A DNA stretch of 29,628 nucleotides from Oscillospiraceae bacterium (lineage in GTDB: Bacteria > Bacillota > Clostridia > Oscillospirales > Ruminococcaceae), in NCBI GenBank assembly GCA_020024475.1, contig JAHHTS010000028.1, positions 1 through 29,628 on the forward strand, in the 5' to 3' direction. The notes beneath the pieces are model-generated. The model made no database searches and was not told the origin of the DNA. It worked only from the letters and a program-made list of their open reading frames with translations. Positions 1 to 7,245 of the stretch are shown in pieces. Within the stretch, counting starts at the first letter, position 1; each line of letters begins with the position of its first letter. The position numbers and the translations under genes are program-made.

Positions 1-91
1 TTTGTTTTTACCTTATGATATCCTTTGTTGTGCTATCTGCACAAATTGGTGTGGTGCAAATCAGATGCCATTTTTATATAAAATACAGCCA

Positions 92-841
92 TTATTTTTT
101 GTCATAACCTTTAGAAGCTTTTGCGTAGGTGTAGTATTGTACAAACCATATTCCACCCAAAACTATCATTGGAATTGGCCCCATTTTAGAAAGCATACTC
201 ATCACCGTAAATATTAAAAAAGCAACTATTATAGCTTTTGATGTAGCCATATAACTTTTATATGAAGCTTGACCTATAATTGCTTTTTCTGCTTCATCGC
301 AACTATCAAACCACTCTTTTTGAAATTTTGTATCCAGCACATATCCTTTTTTCTCAGGTGATATTAACTTGATTTGTTTAATTACAGATAACTGAATAAA
401 AGTTGCTAAAATCATTGAAGTTATAAATAATGCAATAGAAATTATAACAATAACAATGTCTTTTTTTTCAAATAGCCCTGCAAATCCGGCAATCATAATA
501 CCAAAAGATGTAAATGAAGCTATTGTTAAATACATTGTTTTGGAAAGCGCTTTTTCCAAAAATTTTTCAGCTTGATCGTAGTCTTCTTCTTTCTGCGTAG
601 AAGTTGCATATGAAACTAACTTTTTTCCTTTAAAATAATCTAAAAAAGCAAATATAATTATAAACGAACTAGTAAAAAGTAATACTGGTGATATTTGTAT
701 AATTTTAATTTGATAATTTTCAATAATTTCTCCGATTGATAGGCTATTTGCCATACTAGTATAACCTACAATAAATCCCAAGCCTGCAGAAATAACTAAT
801 ATAGTTATAAATTTTATAAATGCTGCTCTATTTTTTTTCAT
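92..841 (-). CDS. DUF3169 family membrane protein
   Basis: A 249-residue integral membrane protein whose overall pattern matches the DUF3169 family as I remember it; molecular function is unknown. Hydrophobic segments lie at about residues 8-30, 50-70, 104-124, 127-150 and 203-235. A charged cytoplasmic-looking stretch (about 72-102) sits between the second and third. The ATG is preceded by GGAGG lying inside the end of the upstream regulator gene, and only three bases separate the two genes, so translation is probably coupled. Small XRE regulators next to DUF3169 proteins are a recurrent pairing in Firmicutes. The regulator therefore probably controls this gene from the shared promoter at 1104-1132. 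The family call rests on pattern recognition, not a profile search. Confidence 0.75.
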   Translation of the reverse strand: MKKNRAAFIKFITILVISAGLGFIVGYTSMANSLSIGEIIENYQIKIIQISPVLLFTSSFIIIFAFLDYFKGKKLVSYATSTQKEEDYDQAEKFLEKALSKTMYLTIASFTSFGIMIAGFAGLFEKKDIVIVIISIALFITSMILATFIQLSVIKQIKLISPEKKGYVLDTKFQKEWFDSCDEAEKAIIGQASYKSYMATSKAIIVAFLIFTVMSMLSKMGPIPMIVLGGIWFVQYYTYAKASKGYDKK

Positions 842-844
842 AAT

Positions 845-1048
845 TCAATCCTCCGTATACAAAAAAATATCTTCTACTCGTGCCGAAAAAACCTGCGCTA
901 TTTTTATAGCTAGGATTACTGATGGGTTGTAATCTCCTCGCTCAATAAGGCTAATTGTCTGACGGCTTGCTCCTACCATACTGCCTAATTCTTGTTGATT
1001 AATATTTAATTTTGCTCTATATTCTTTTAATCTGTTATTAAGTGGCAT
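845..1048 (-). CDS. Small XRE/Cro-type HTH transcriptional regulator
   Basis: A 67-residue protein that is almost only a helix-turn-helix domain of the compact XRE type (YgzD-like). It opens MPLNNRLKEYR, followed by NQQELGSMVGASRQTIS as helices 2 and 3, and ends with the typical VEDIF segment. The reading frame can be extended upstream to 1132, but that extension would translate the promoter and operator DNA. The ATG at 1048 is preceded at good spacing by AAGGAGC, so I chose it. It is first in a two-gene unit with the DUF3169 gene. Two identical 18-bp palindromes flank its start of transcription, so it is very probably an autorepressor. Signal and targets beyond this unit are unknown. Confidence 0.88.
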   Translation of the reverse strand: MPLNNRLKEYRAKLNINQQELGSMVGASRQTISLIERGDYNPSVILAIKIAQVFSARVEDIFLYTED

Positions 1049-1080
1049 TTCAAGCTCCTTTCTAATTATCATTGTCATAA

Positions 1081-1098
1081 TGACAACTTTATTTGTCA
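1081..1098. promoter_or_regulatory. Operator copy 2 (18-bp palindrome)
   Basis: The sequence is identical to the copy at 1114-1131 and lies 33 bases away, about three helical turns, over the predicted transcription start. A further half-site TTGTCA at 1072-1077 pairs with this copy's TGACAA arm around a 3-base centre, so up to five half-sites are clustered. Equal spacing on one helix face suits cooperative binding of two dimers. Confidence 0.75.
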
Positions 1099-1103
1099 AA
1101 CAT

Positions 1104-1132
1104 ATTATATCAATGACAACTTTATTTGTCAA
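1104..1132 (-). promoter_or_regulatory. Consensus sigma-A promoter of the XRE/DUF3169 unit
   Basis: Read on the minus strand, TTGACA (1127-1132) is followed after exactly 17 bases by TATAAT (1104-1109), a perfect match to the vegetative consensus. Transcription should start near 1097, about 50 bases before the regulator's ATG. The -35 box and spacer are covered by an 18-bp palindrome, and a second copy sits on the predicted start site. A promoter this strong behind two operators suggests tight repression. Confidence 0.85.
1114..1131. promoter_or_regulatory. Operator copy 1 (18-bp palindrome)
   Basis: TGACAACTTTATTTGTCA has half-sites TGACAA and TTGTCA separated by 6 bases. It overlaps the -35 box and much of the spacer of the regulator promoter, so a bound protein would exclude RNA polymerase. 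The regulator at 845-1048 is the obvious candidate ligand; this is inference from position and symmetry. Confidence 0.75.
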
Positions 1133-1200
1133 TACATATTTTTATTTAATTTCATATCTTTTTATGGTATTATATTATCATATTGCGAGCGGAGGATATG

Positions 1201-2025
1201 ATGAAAAAATTTTTAATAATTATTTCAACAATAATTTCAGTATTTTTAGTTTCATGTAGTCATAGACCAAAAAGTTATGAATTCTATAACGATTTTCAGA
1301 AGCAAAATGTTAAATCTTTACAAGAAGTATCTACCAATGATTACAATAATGTTACAAAAGAAGAAAATCTGTCTTCCATAAAAGTGAAAATTGGTTTAAC
1401 TCATCTTCAAAACCATAATGTTTTTATGAAAAAAAATGATGCTGTCATAAATCTTTATTTTAGCGATGATGCCACACATGAAGAAATAGAAAAAGCAAGA
1501 GCATACTTTTTTCAAACTTTTTGGAATGGCGAATATCACACAATGAATGTTTTACCTTATGAAGATTGGGAAAATCGTGATAAGATTAAAAATTTATATA
1601 TCCAAATTTTTAATGACCAAAACTTAGTCTTATCTGATAATTATACATTTGATACTTTGACCAATGATGGTAAAAAAAAGTATAAACAAGAAACTACCGA
1701 AAGTACAGAACACTATTTTAAAGGAAGTTTTATAAATATAGCTGACTACCTTGATGGAAATGAAAAACAGCTAAATGAATATTGCAACCTGGATGAATAC
1801 ATAAATTTAAGCAGTACCACATATATACGACCTAATTTGCTTAATGATAAAATATATGTATCAGTTATCACAGAAAAAGACCAAATTAACCCAAAAGACT
1901 TAAACCTTCTTTATGATGCAATTTATGAAAGATATTCATTTTTAAATGATAATATAGTTGTCAAACTATTTTTAAAAGATAACAATATGTATTATGAATA
2001 TTCTTCACATATTGAAATTACTTAA
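1201..2025 (+). CDS. Putative lipoprotein of unknown function
   Basis: A 274-residue secreted lipoprotein. The signal peptide is MKKFLIIIS..., with lipobox LVSC and lipidated Cys19, followed by a polar, Lys/Asn/Asp/Tyr-rich mature part without further membrane spans. The frame also offers TTG at 1183 and ATG at 1198. GGAGG at 1191-1195 is best spaced for ATG 1201, and that start also gives the cleanest signal peptide. I do not recognise the fold or any catalytic motif. It diverges from the XRE/DUF3169 unit, so the operators at 1081-1131 could also affect its transcription, though I see no convincing promoter box. It ends before the bidirectional terminator at 2094-2131. It probably acts on the outer face of the membrane. 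Confidence 0.8.
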   Translation: MKKFLIIISTIISVFLVSCSHRPKSYEFYNDFQKQNVKSLQEVSTNDYNNVTKEENLSSIKVKIGLTHLQNHNVFMKKNDAVINLYFSDDATHEEIEKARAYFFQTFWNGEYHTMNVLPYEDWENRDKIKNLYIQIFNDQNLVLSDNYTFDTLTNDGKKKYKQETTESTEHYFKGSFINIADYLDGNEKQLNEYCNLDEYINLSSTTYIRPNLLNDKIYVSVITEKDQINPKDLNLLYDAIYERYSFLNDNIVVKLFLKDNNMYYEYSSHIEIT

Positions 2026-2093
2026 CAAGATTATAACTAAAACATAATTTTAAATCTGAAGGCAATAACTCGTGAAAATGAAAATATATTTAC

Positions 2094-2131
2094 AAAAAAA
2101 TACTTGGCTAAATAATTTAGCCAAGTATTTT
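2094..2131. terminator. Bidirectional intrinsic terminator
   Basis: A nearly perfect 27-base palindrome (2101-2127; arms TACTTGGCTAAAT and its complement around one central base) is flanked by seven A on the left and a run of T on the right. It therefore gives a hairpin plus U-tract on both strands. It separates the convergent lipoprotein and amidotransferase genes. Confidence 0.9.
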
Positions 2132-2135
2132 TAGA

Positions 2136-3260
2136 TTATTTATTTTCTTCCCAAATTGGATTTTTCAATAACCAACGACCTGTTGATTTATCTTTATAAA
2201 AAATATCTCTATTATAGAATTTATCAATAATTTTCCAAAATTCTGATTCAGTATATCCACAGAATTCACAGAAATCTCTAACAGAAAGAGGGTCAAGGTT
2301 TCCATCTCTTTCTTTTATAAGCGGAATAGCTTCTTCTCTTGTCATCATCCCATAACGGATATAACGAGCTGTGTAATCTGTTGCTGCTGCATGACCAAAT
2401 TTTGGATATTTTAGCCATGAATGAACAAGATATGCACGAGAGTCTATCTGGTCAAAATTTTCTGCATGATGTGTTCTATCCCATTCATGAGTAAGATCAT
2501 GAAAGCCGCGTGACTTAGCTAGCATATAGTTCTGGTAACTATTCCATGGCAAGAAATATGAAAGATACATAGGGTCAAGTCTATCTAATTCTTCCTTACT
2601 TGGTGCTCTTGTAAGAGCAAGAGCTGCAGGGTCAACACCCCAAGAAATTATTTCATCTTCATCCATACCAGATGCAACACCATTTTCAATCTGTCCTTTT
2701 GCAGAATATGTTTCTTCATCAGAGTTTCCGCCGTATTCATAACTTACATTTTCGCCATACACTAGCAACATTGTATTAAATTTAAGAGCCATATGAAGAG
2801 GAAATGTGTAGATATGACGGTCAAGGTACCATGTTGGCTTGCCATATTTTTCAAACATATGGCGCATAATAATTTTCTGTGTCTTTATATCAGGTTTACA
2901 GCTTATAATAGGACAACCAAATTCTTCACTAATATTTTTTATATTATGTTTACCAGCTTCTGTCATTGGGAAGTTATCTTCAACACTAAACAGAATTGGA
3001 TTCATTTTCATAACTTCTTTCATAATATAAACCTGAAAATGACTATCCTTACCGCCTGAAACAGCAATAGCACAGTCATACTGTCCCTCGCCATTGCAAC
3101 CACGATATTTATCACAAAGAGCTTCAAACTCTTTCCATCTTGCATCCCAGTCTATCTCTTTACGATGCTCGTAGTGTGTACATGCACTGCAAACACCATT
3201 TTCATCAAATGTGATGCCCGGTCTTGTATCAGGCATTGTACATTTTTTACAATATTTCAT
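2136..3260 (-). CDS. N-acetyl sugar amidotransferase (WbpG/PseA-like)
   Basis: A 374-residue PP-loop ATP pyrophosphatase-type enzyme. SGGKDS at residues 68-73 is the nucleotide-binding PP-loop. Two N-terminal cysteine pairs, C4/C7 and C24/C27, are typical of the zinc site in this family (TIGR03573-like). Known relatives convert an N-acetyl group of a UDP- or CMP-linked sugar into an acetamidino group during surface polysaccharide or sialic-acid-like sugar synthesis, and usually need HisH- and HisF-like partners to supply ammonia. No such partners are in this window. The start is the ATG behind AAGGAG. The gene stands alone, with an AT-rich leader containing a 9-bp inverted repeat (3280-3302). 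The family call is firm; the exact substrate is not readable. Confidence 0.88.
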   Translation of the reverse strand: MKYCKKCTMPDTRPGITFDENGVCSACTHYEHRKEIDWDARWKEFEALCDKYRGCNGEGQYDCAIAVSGGKDSHFQVYIMKEVMKMNPILFSVEDNFPMTEAGKHNIKNISEEFGCPIISCKPDIKTQKIIMRHMFEKYGKPTWYLDRHIYTFPLHMALKFNTMLLVYGENVSYEYGGNSDEETYSAKGQIENGVASGMDEDEIISWGVDPAALALTRAPSKEELDRLDPMYLSYFLPWNSYQNYMLAKSRGFHDLTHEWDRTHHAENFDQIDSRAYLVHSWLKYPKFGHAAATDYTARYIRYGMMTREEAIPLIKERDGNLDPLSVRDFCEFCGYTESEFWKIIDKFYNRDIFYKDKSTGRWLLKNPIWEENK

Positions 3261-3279
3261 AATCTACTCCTTAAAATAA

Positions 3280-3302
3280 ATATATTAGCAAAACTAATAT
3301 AT
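3280..3302. repeat. Inverted repeat in amidotransferase leader
   Basis: Arms ATATATTAG and CTAATATAT (9 bp each, perfect) surround a 5-base centre, 20 bases upstream of the amidotransferase ATG. The stem is almost all A-T, so a protein-binding site is at least as likely as an RNA hairpin. No T-tract follows, so it is not a terminator. Confidence 0.4.
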
Positions 3303-3402
3303 CATGTGTACTACATCTATATTGTATTATTATAATATTTCATAGATTTATTTGCAAGTTAGTTTATAGTTTGTTTACATTTTTACACCTATTATTCCCT
3401 TA

Positions 3403-3431
3403 TATACAAAGAATTTTTATAATGATATAAT
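3403..3431 (+). promoter_or_regulatory. Promoter of the first YitT gene
   Basis: TATACA (3403-3408), 17 bases, then TATAAT (3426-3431) with a TGN extension directly before the -10 box. It lies about 40 bases upstream of the YitT start. The TATACAAA and TGN-TATAAT elements are repeated in the promoter of the second YitT gene (4787-4815). Confidence 0.65.
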
Positions 3432-3469
3432 AAAATTAAATTTTATCTTTCTTATTTTGGAGGTATATT

Positions 3470-4336
3470 ATGGTGAAAACAAAATACTCAAAAAAAGACT
3501 TCTTATCTGATGTTTTTTATGATATCTTAGGAAGTATAATTTATGCAATTTCTATAAACTGCTTTGCTAAACCTGCACATTTTGCCACGGGTGGACTAAA
3601 TGGCTTTTCTCTCATTATAAACCATCTTACTAATATACCGATAGGCGTCACAAGTCTTGTACTAAATATACCTTTAATACTTATAAGTTATAGAATCTTA
3701 GGCAAATTTTTTATGTTGCGTACTGCAAAAACAATGATAATATTCAGCGTTGTCCTAGACCTTATGTCATCTATTCTTCCTCGGTATACCGGTAACCCTC
3801 TTATGGCGGCTTTATATGCTGGTATTTTAGATGGTCTTGGTATGGTAATGATTTATCTCCGTGGCGGTTCATCTGGTGGGATTGATTTTATAACAATGTC
3901 CATTAGAAAACTCAAACCACACCTAGCTCTTGGTAAATTGTCAATGTCTATAAATGTTCTAATCTTGATTTTTGCAATTTTTGCTTTCAAAAATATAGAT
4001 GCTGCCCTATATGGTGCTATTGCTACTTTTTCTTCAAGTATACTTATTGATAAAGTTATGTACGGTGCCGGAGCTGGTAAAATGTTAATAATAGTTACAG
4101 ACAAAGGAAAAGAAATAGCCTGTGCCATTGATAAAAGCACAGGCCGTGGCAGCAGTATAATGAACATAAAAGGTGCATACACTGAGGAAGAAAAACAGAT
4201 GGTCATAAGTGCTATGAGCAAAGCACAGGTTTTCCCTGCTCGCAAAACTGCATATGGCATTGACCCGAACTGTTTTATAATGATTACATCTACAGATGAA
4301 GTATTTGGAAATGGATTTAATATGCATAATGACTAA
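3470..4336 (+). CDS. YitT family membrane protein (paralogue 1)
   Basis: A 288-residue protein of the YitT family: an N-terminal membrane domain with five to six hydrophobic segments (about residues 12-190), then a soluble C-terminal DUF2179 domain (about 210-285). Family signatures include INCFAKPAHFATGG near the start, GGSSGGIDF in the middle, and FPARKTAYGIDP near the end. The biochemical role of YitT proteins is not settled; they are usually described as putative membrane transporters or carriers. ATG is preceded by GGAGG. The last 8 bases overlap the start chosen for the DUF1294 gene. It is similar along its whole length to the protein at 4862-5725, so the two arose by duplication, but Ile codons here are mostly ATA whereas the second copy prefers ATT. 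Confidence 0.9.
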   Translation: MVKTKYSKKDFLSDVFYDILGSIIYAISINCFAKPAHFATGGLNGFSLIINHLTNIPIGVTSLVLNIPLILISYRILGKFFMLRTAKTMIIFSVVLDLMSSILPRYTGNPLMAALYAGILDGLGMVMIYLRGGSSGGIDFITMSIRKLKPHLALGKLSMSINVLILIFAIFAFKNIDAALYGAIATFSSSILIDKVMYGAGAGKMLIIVTDKGKEIACAIDKSTGRGSSIMNIKGAYTEEEKQMVISAMSKAQVFPARKTAYGIDPNCFIMITSTDEVFGNGFNMHND

Positions 4337-4598
4337 TATTATTTTTATTTATTTTATTTTTAATATTATATCGTTTTTTACATACGGAATTGACAAACAC
4401 AAATCTATAAAAAGAACATGGCGAGTACCTGAAAAAACATTGTTAACTATGGGAGCTTTTGGTGGATTGGGACAAATACTTGGAATCAAAACTTTTCATC
4501 ATAAAACTCATAAATGGTATTTCATTTTTTCAGGATATATATTCGCATTTATACAATTAGTAATTCTTTGTATTATTTATACAAAATTTTATATTTAA
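4329..4598 (+). CDS. DUF1294 family small membrane protein
   Basis: About 89 residues. An N-terminal hydrophobic helix is followed by the family hallmark YGIDKHKSIKRTWRVPEKTLL, a Gly-rich turn (GAFGGLGQILG), a FHHKTHKWYF segment and a second hydrophobic helix. Function of DUF1294 is unknown. I place the start at ATG 4329, overlapping the YitT stop in ATGACTAA, which suits translational coupling. ATG 4311, inside the YitT gene, is an alternative adding six residues. It is the second gene of the YitT unit and is followed at once by a terminator. Confidence 0.8.
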   Translation: MTNIIFIYFIFNIISFFTYGIDKHKSIKRTWRVPEKTLLTMGAFGGLGQILGIKTFHHKTHKWYFIFSGYIFAFIQLVILCIIYTKFYI

Positions 4599-4608
4599 TT
4601 ATATAATA

Positions 4609-4643
4609 AAATCACAGGAAGAAATTCCTGTGATTTCGTTTTT
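4609..4643 (+). terminator. Intrinsic terminator after YitT-DUF1294
   Basis: A 12-bp perfect stem (AAATCACAGGAA and complement) with a GAAA tetraloop is followed by CGTTTTT. It ends the two-gene unit and isolates the second YitT gene. Confidence 0.9.
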
Positions 4644-4756
4644 ATATTCTGATTTTTTATTATAAATTTATTAAGATTGTTATAAGTTTTCTAGTTTTAT
4701 TATAAATAATATTTATAATTTTCCAATATTATACATTTTAGTCAATAAACTGATCC

Positions 4757-4770
4757 TTTTGTTAACAAAA
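4757..4770. promoter_or_regulatory. Palindrome upstream of the second YitT promoter
   Basis: TTTTGTTAACAAAA is a perfect 14-bp palindrome ending 17 bases upstream of the -35 box at 4787. Its position fits an operator or activator site. Nothing similar lies at the same place before the first YitT gene, and AT-rich palindromes arise easily by chance, so confidence is low. Confidence 0.35.
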
Positions 4771-4786
4771 ATCAACATAATGTCCA

Positions 4787-4815
4787 TATACAAAACAACA
4801 TCTCAGTGCTATAAT
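4787..4815 (+). promoter_or_regulatory. Promoter of the second YitT gene
   Basis: TATACA (4787-4792), 17 bases, TATAAT (4810-4815), with TGC immediately before the -10 box forming an extended -10. It has the same -35 octamer TATACAAA, spacer length and extended -10 as the promoter at 3403-3431. Confidence 0.7.
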
Positions 4816-4861
4816 GAGTGGGCTTTATAAAAAAAGGTAATTATGGAGGATTTGATTTAAA

Positions 4862-5725
4862 ATGCAAAGTACATATTCAAAAAAAGATTTTGCAATCGAT
4901 TTATTATACGATATTATCGGTAGTATAATTTATTCTATTGGAATTAACTGCTTCGCAAAACCAGGTCATTTTGCAACAGGTGGTCTCAGTGGTATTTCTC
5001 TTATTCTTAACTATGTAGCAGATATTCCTTTGGGTATTTCTCAAATTGTTATGAATCTTCCTTTAGCTATTATAAGTTTCAAAATTTTAGGTAAATTTTT
5101 TATATTTCGTACAATTAAAACAATGGTTATTATGAGTGCATTTATGGATATTCTTGCTCCTATTCTTCCGCATTATGCAGGTGACAAAATTATTTGTGCA
5201 CTATTTGCCGGTGTATTAAATGGCGTTGGTTTAGCAATTATGTACTTTCGTGGTGGTTCAACAGGCGGTCTTGATTTTATAATTATGTCAATTCGTAAAA
5301 ATAAGCCTCATCTAGCCCTTGGTAAACTATCAATGCTTTTTAACGGATTTATTCTTCTTTTCAGTGTTTTTGCATTTAAAGACATTGATGCTGCTCTATA
5401 TGGTGCTATTGCTATTTTTGCCAGTGGTACAATAGTTGATAAGATTATGAATGGTTTAGATGCTGGTAAAATGCTTATAATCATCACAAATAAAGGTCAT
5501 GAAATTTCTAGTGCTATTCACGATGTTACTGGTCATGGTAGCAGTATCATGCACATCCAAGGTTCTTACTCAAAAGATAATAAGCAAATGGTGATTAGTG
5601 CTATGAGCAAAAATCAGGTTTTCCCTGCTCGTAAAATTGCTTATACTATTGATCCTACAAGTTTTGTTATGGTTACAAGCACTGATGAAGTATTCGGAAA
5701 AGGTTTTAACACTCAAAACAGCTAA
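4862..5725 (+). CDS. YitT family membrane protein (paralogue 2)
   Basis: A 287-residue YitT-type protein with the same layout as paralogue 1: a multi-span membrane domain to about residue 190, then a C-terminal DUF2179 domain. The two share long identical blocks (YSKKDF, INCFAKP, KPHLALGKLSM, KQMVISAMSK, STDEVFG). Differences concentrate in the membrane segments. The start is ATG behind GGAGG. It has its own promoter and is closed by a terminator, so it is a monocistronic copy. Codons are enriched in ATT for Ile and CTT for Leu relative to paralogue 1. This suggests higher expression or a different history. The substrate, if it is a transporter, is unknown. Confidence 0.9.
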   Translation: MQSTYSKKDFAIDLLYDIIGSIIYSIGINCFAKPGHFATGGLSGISLILNYVADIPLGISQIVMNLPLAIISFKILGKFFIFRTIKTMVIMSAFMDILAPILPHYAGDKIICALFAGVLNGVGLAIMYFRGGSTGGLDFIIMSIRKNKPHLALGKLSMLFNGFILLFSVFAFKDIDAALYGAIAIFASGTIVDKIMNGLDAGKMLIIITNKGHEISSAIHDVTGHGSSIMHIQGSYSKDNKQMVISAMSKNQVFPARKIAYTIDPTSFVMVTSTDEVFGKGFNTQNS

Positions 5726-5784
5726 CTATTTAAATATTTTCAATAACAATTTTAACTAAAATCTCTTTATAATTTATAATAAAT

Positions 5785-5818
5785 AAAACCACAGGTAAAC
5801 CCTATGGTTTTTTGTTTT
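5785..5818. terminator. Bidirectional terminator
   Basis: The stem AAACCACAGG / CCTATGGTTT, with one mismatch and a 5-base loop, is followed by a T-run on the plus strand. A-rich sequence on the left gives a weaker T-run for the minus strand. It lies between the convergent YitT and DUF2812 genes and touches the latter's stop codon. Confidence 0.8.
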
Positions 5819-7076
5819 ATAAATTTTTAAGTTTTTGTACTGTAAGTTTAATTTGTTCATTAGTAGGAGTGTCAGTAAAATTTATATCTATTATTCTATC
5901 GTCATACCTGACTATATAACGATTGCTATTCTCCCATACTTTATTGGCACTCCAAATTTCCTCGTTTGTTTCATTCATAAAATTCCGCAAAATGAATTCT
6001 TCAACTATATCCAGAAATTTTTTACTTTGACTTTTTATAATTATATAACTGAAACTTTCAATTGTCTTATTATCTACAATTCTCATTTGTATACAAGTAT
6101 ACTTTTCTTCAATAAGAGATTTATATTTCTGATTCAAATAAGAATAATTTTCACCTTTAGACATACCTAAATCTTCAAGAGTTAGTGGTAATTCATCATT
6201 ATAGATATTAAAAGTATTCTCACCTTCCACATTAAATGTTTTTATTATTTCACGATTATCTAGAAAAACTGTCATATTAAATGAAGTAACCATAAATGCT
6301 ACACCAGATAACAAAATTAACACAGTAGCGACTGCCGGCATTATGTTTTCTCTTTTAAGATAGATATGCAAAGCTAATAATAAGCTAACAATAATCATCA
6401 CTCCCACTAATGGGGCTACATTACTAATATAGAATATCAATAACAACACCAAACAAGCAAGAACTAATAGTAAACTACTTCCTTTTTTTACATCAGGTAT
6501 CTTATTATAATCTTCTGCATATTTTTTTGCTTTTCTCCTCCATTTAAAATATATTATATTATCTCTAAATGCTGTAAGTATAAATACCGCACCGATAAAA
6601 AACATATATAAATATTTTGGATAATAATATGCATATATCCGAACCTTATCACTAGATATATTAAGAAAAACTAGTATAACCCATGTCATTAACAAAGCTA
6701 AACTCGTTTTTCCATAATTGTTATTTATTTCATCTAACTGCAATTTTGCATCTGTTATAATTGGAATAGGATTTTCAGAATAATTAACAAAAACTGCTAT
6801 GTTATTTATTGTTGTCAAAAACTCCCAGCCTTTTGGTTTTACACTATCACAAAACTCTGAAAAGCGTTTCTGGAAAATATCATTTATACAAGGTACATTT
6901 TCATTATAAACAAATGTAAAATGCATTTTTACTGGTTCTGTTTTTTTGAACTTGAAAAAAGGGCCCCATGCTTTTTCGATAAGCCAGCCTTGCTGCGCCA
7001 TATCTTCGAAGTATTCAGACATTCCTACCAAGTCATATTGCTTATACTTATTTATACGATATTTTACATCACTCAT
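5817..7076 (-). CDS. DUF2812 domain membrane protein
   Basis: A 419-residue protein. The N-terminal soluble part (about residues 5-100) fits DUF2812: YFEDMAQQGWLIE followed by FFKFKKTEP is the typical opening. Hydrophobic segments follow at about 124-140, 153-170, 200-218, 221-238 and 246-266. The C-terminal region (about 270-419) has no membrane span and is probably outside the cell. The function of DUF2812 is unknown. Such proteins are often next to PadR-type regulators, but none is present here. The start ATG is preceded by the weak site AGGGGTG. It is transcribed alone. Family assignment is by pattern; the C-terminal region is not recognisable to me. Confidence 0.75.
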   Translation of the reverse strand: MSDVKYRINKYKQYDLVGMSEYFEDMAQQGWLIEKAWGPFFKFKKTEPVKMHFTFVYNENVPCINDIFQKRFSEFCDSVKPKGWEFLTTINNIAVFVNYSENPIPIITDAKLQLDEINNNYGKTSLALLMTWVILVFLNISSDKVRIYAYYYPKYLYMFFIGAVFILTAFRDNIIYFKWRRKAKKYAEDYNKIPDVKKGSSLLLVLACLVLLLIFYISNVAPLVGVMIIVSLLLALHIYLKRENIMPAVATVLILLSGVAFMVTSFNMTVFLDNREIIKTFNVEGENTFNIYNDELPLTLEDLGMSKGENYSYLNQKYKSLIEEKYTCIQMRIVDNKTIESFSYIIIKSQSKKFLDIVEEFILRNFMNETNEEIWSANKVWENSNRYIVRYDDRIIDINFTDTPTNEQIKLTVQKLKNL

Positions 7077-7204
7077 AACTACACCCCTATTAAAATATTA
7101 TAGTGCTAAAGTTTACTACATGATTAACTTATCTTAAGCTTATAATACAGTATATCGCTTTACTTTATAATAATATAAGCAATATAATATTGTCAAATTT
7201 TAAT

Positions 7205-7232
7205 AAAAAAAGACGGGATAAAATCCCGTCTT
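7205..7232 (-). terminator. Strong terminator of the rfbC-to-ispH/S1 block
   Basis: A perfect 10-bp stem (AAGACGGGAT and complement) with a 3-base loop is followed on the minus strand by six or more T. It sits 14 bases after the ispH-S1 stop codon and is the only strong hairpin I see downstream of this block. Confidence 0.92.
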
Positions 7233-7245
7233 ATTATTTGTAAAA

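Noticed and set aside
1..91. Plus-strand frame from base 2 with a Cys-rich start considered as a small peptide gene
   Set aside because: No ribosome site is visible, and the frame continues as antisense into the DUF3169 gene.
845..1132. Longer version of the XRE regulator starting at 1132
   Set aside because: It would translate through the -10 box and both operators. The ATG at 1048 has a good SD and matches family length.
3853..4260. Minus-strand frame of 135 codons opposite the first YitT gene
   Set aside because: Shadow of a well-supported coding sequence; no SD and no independent motif.
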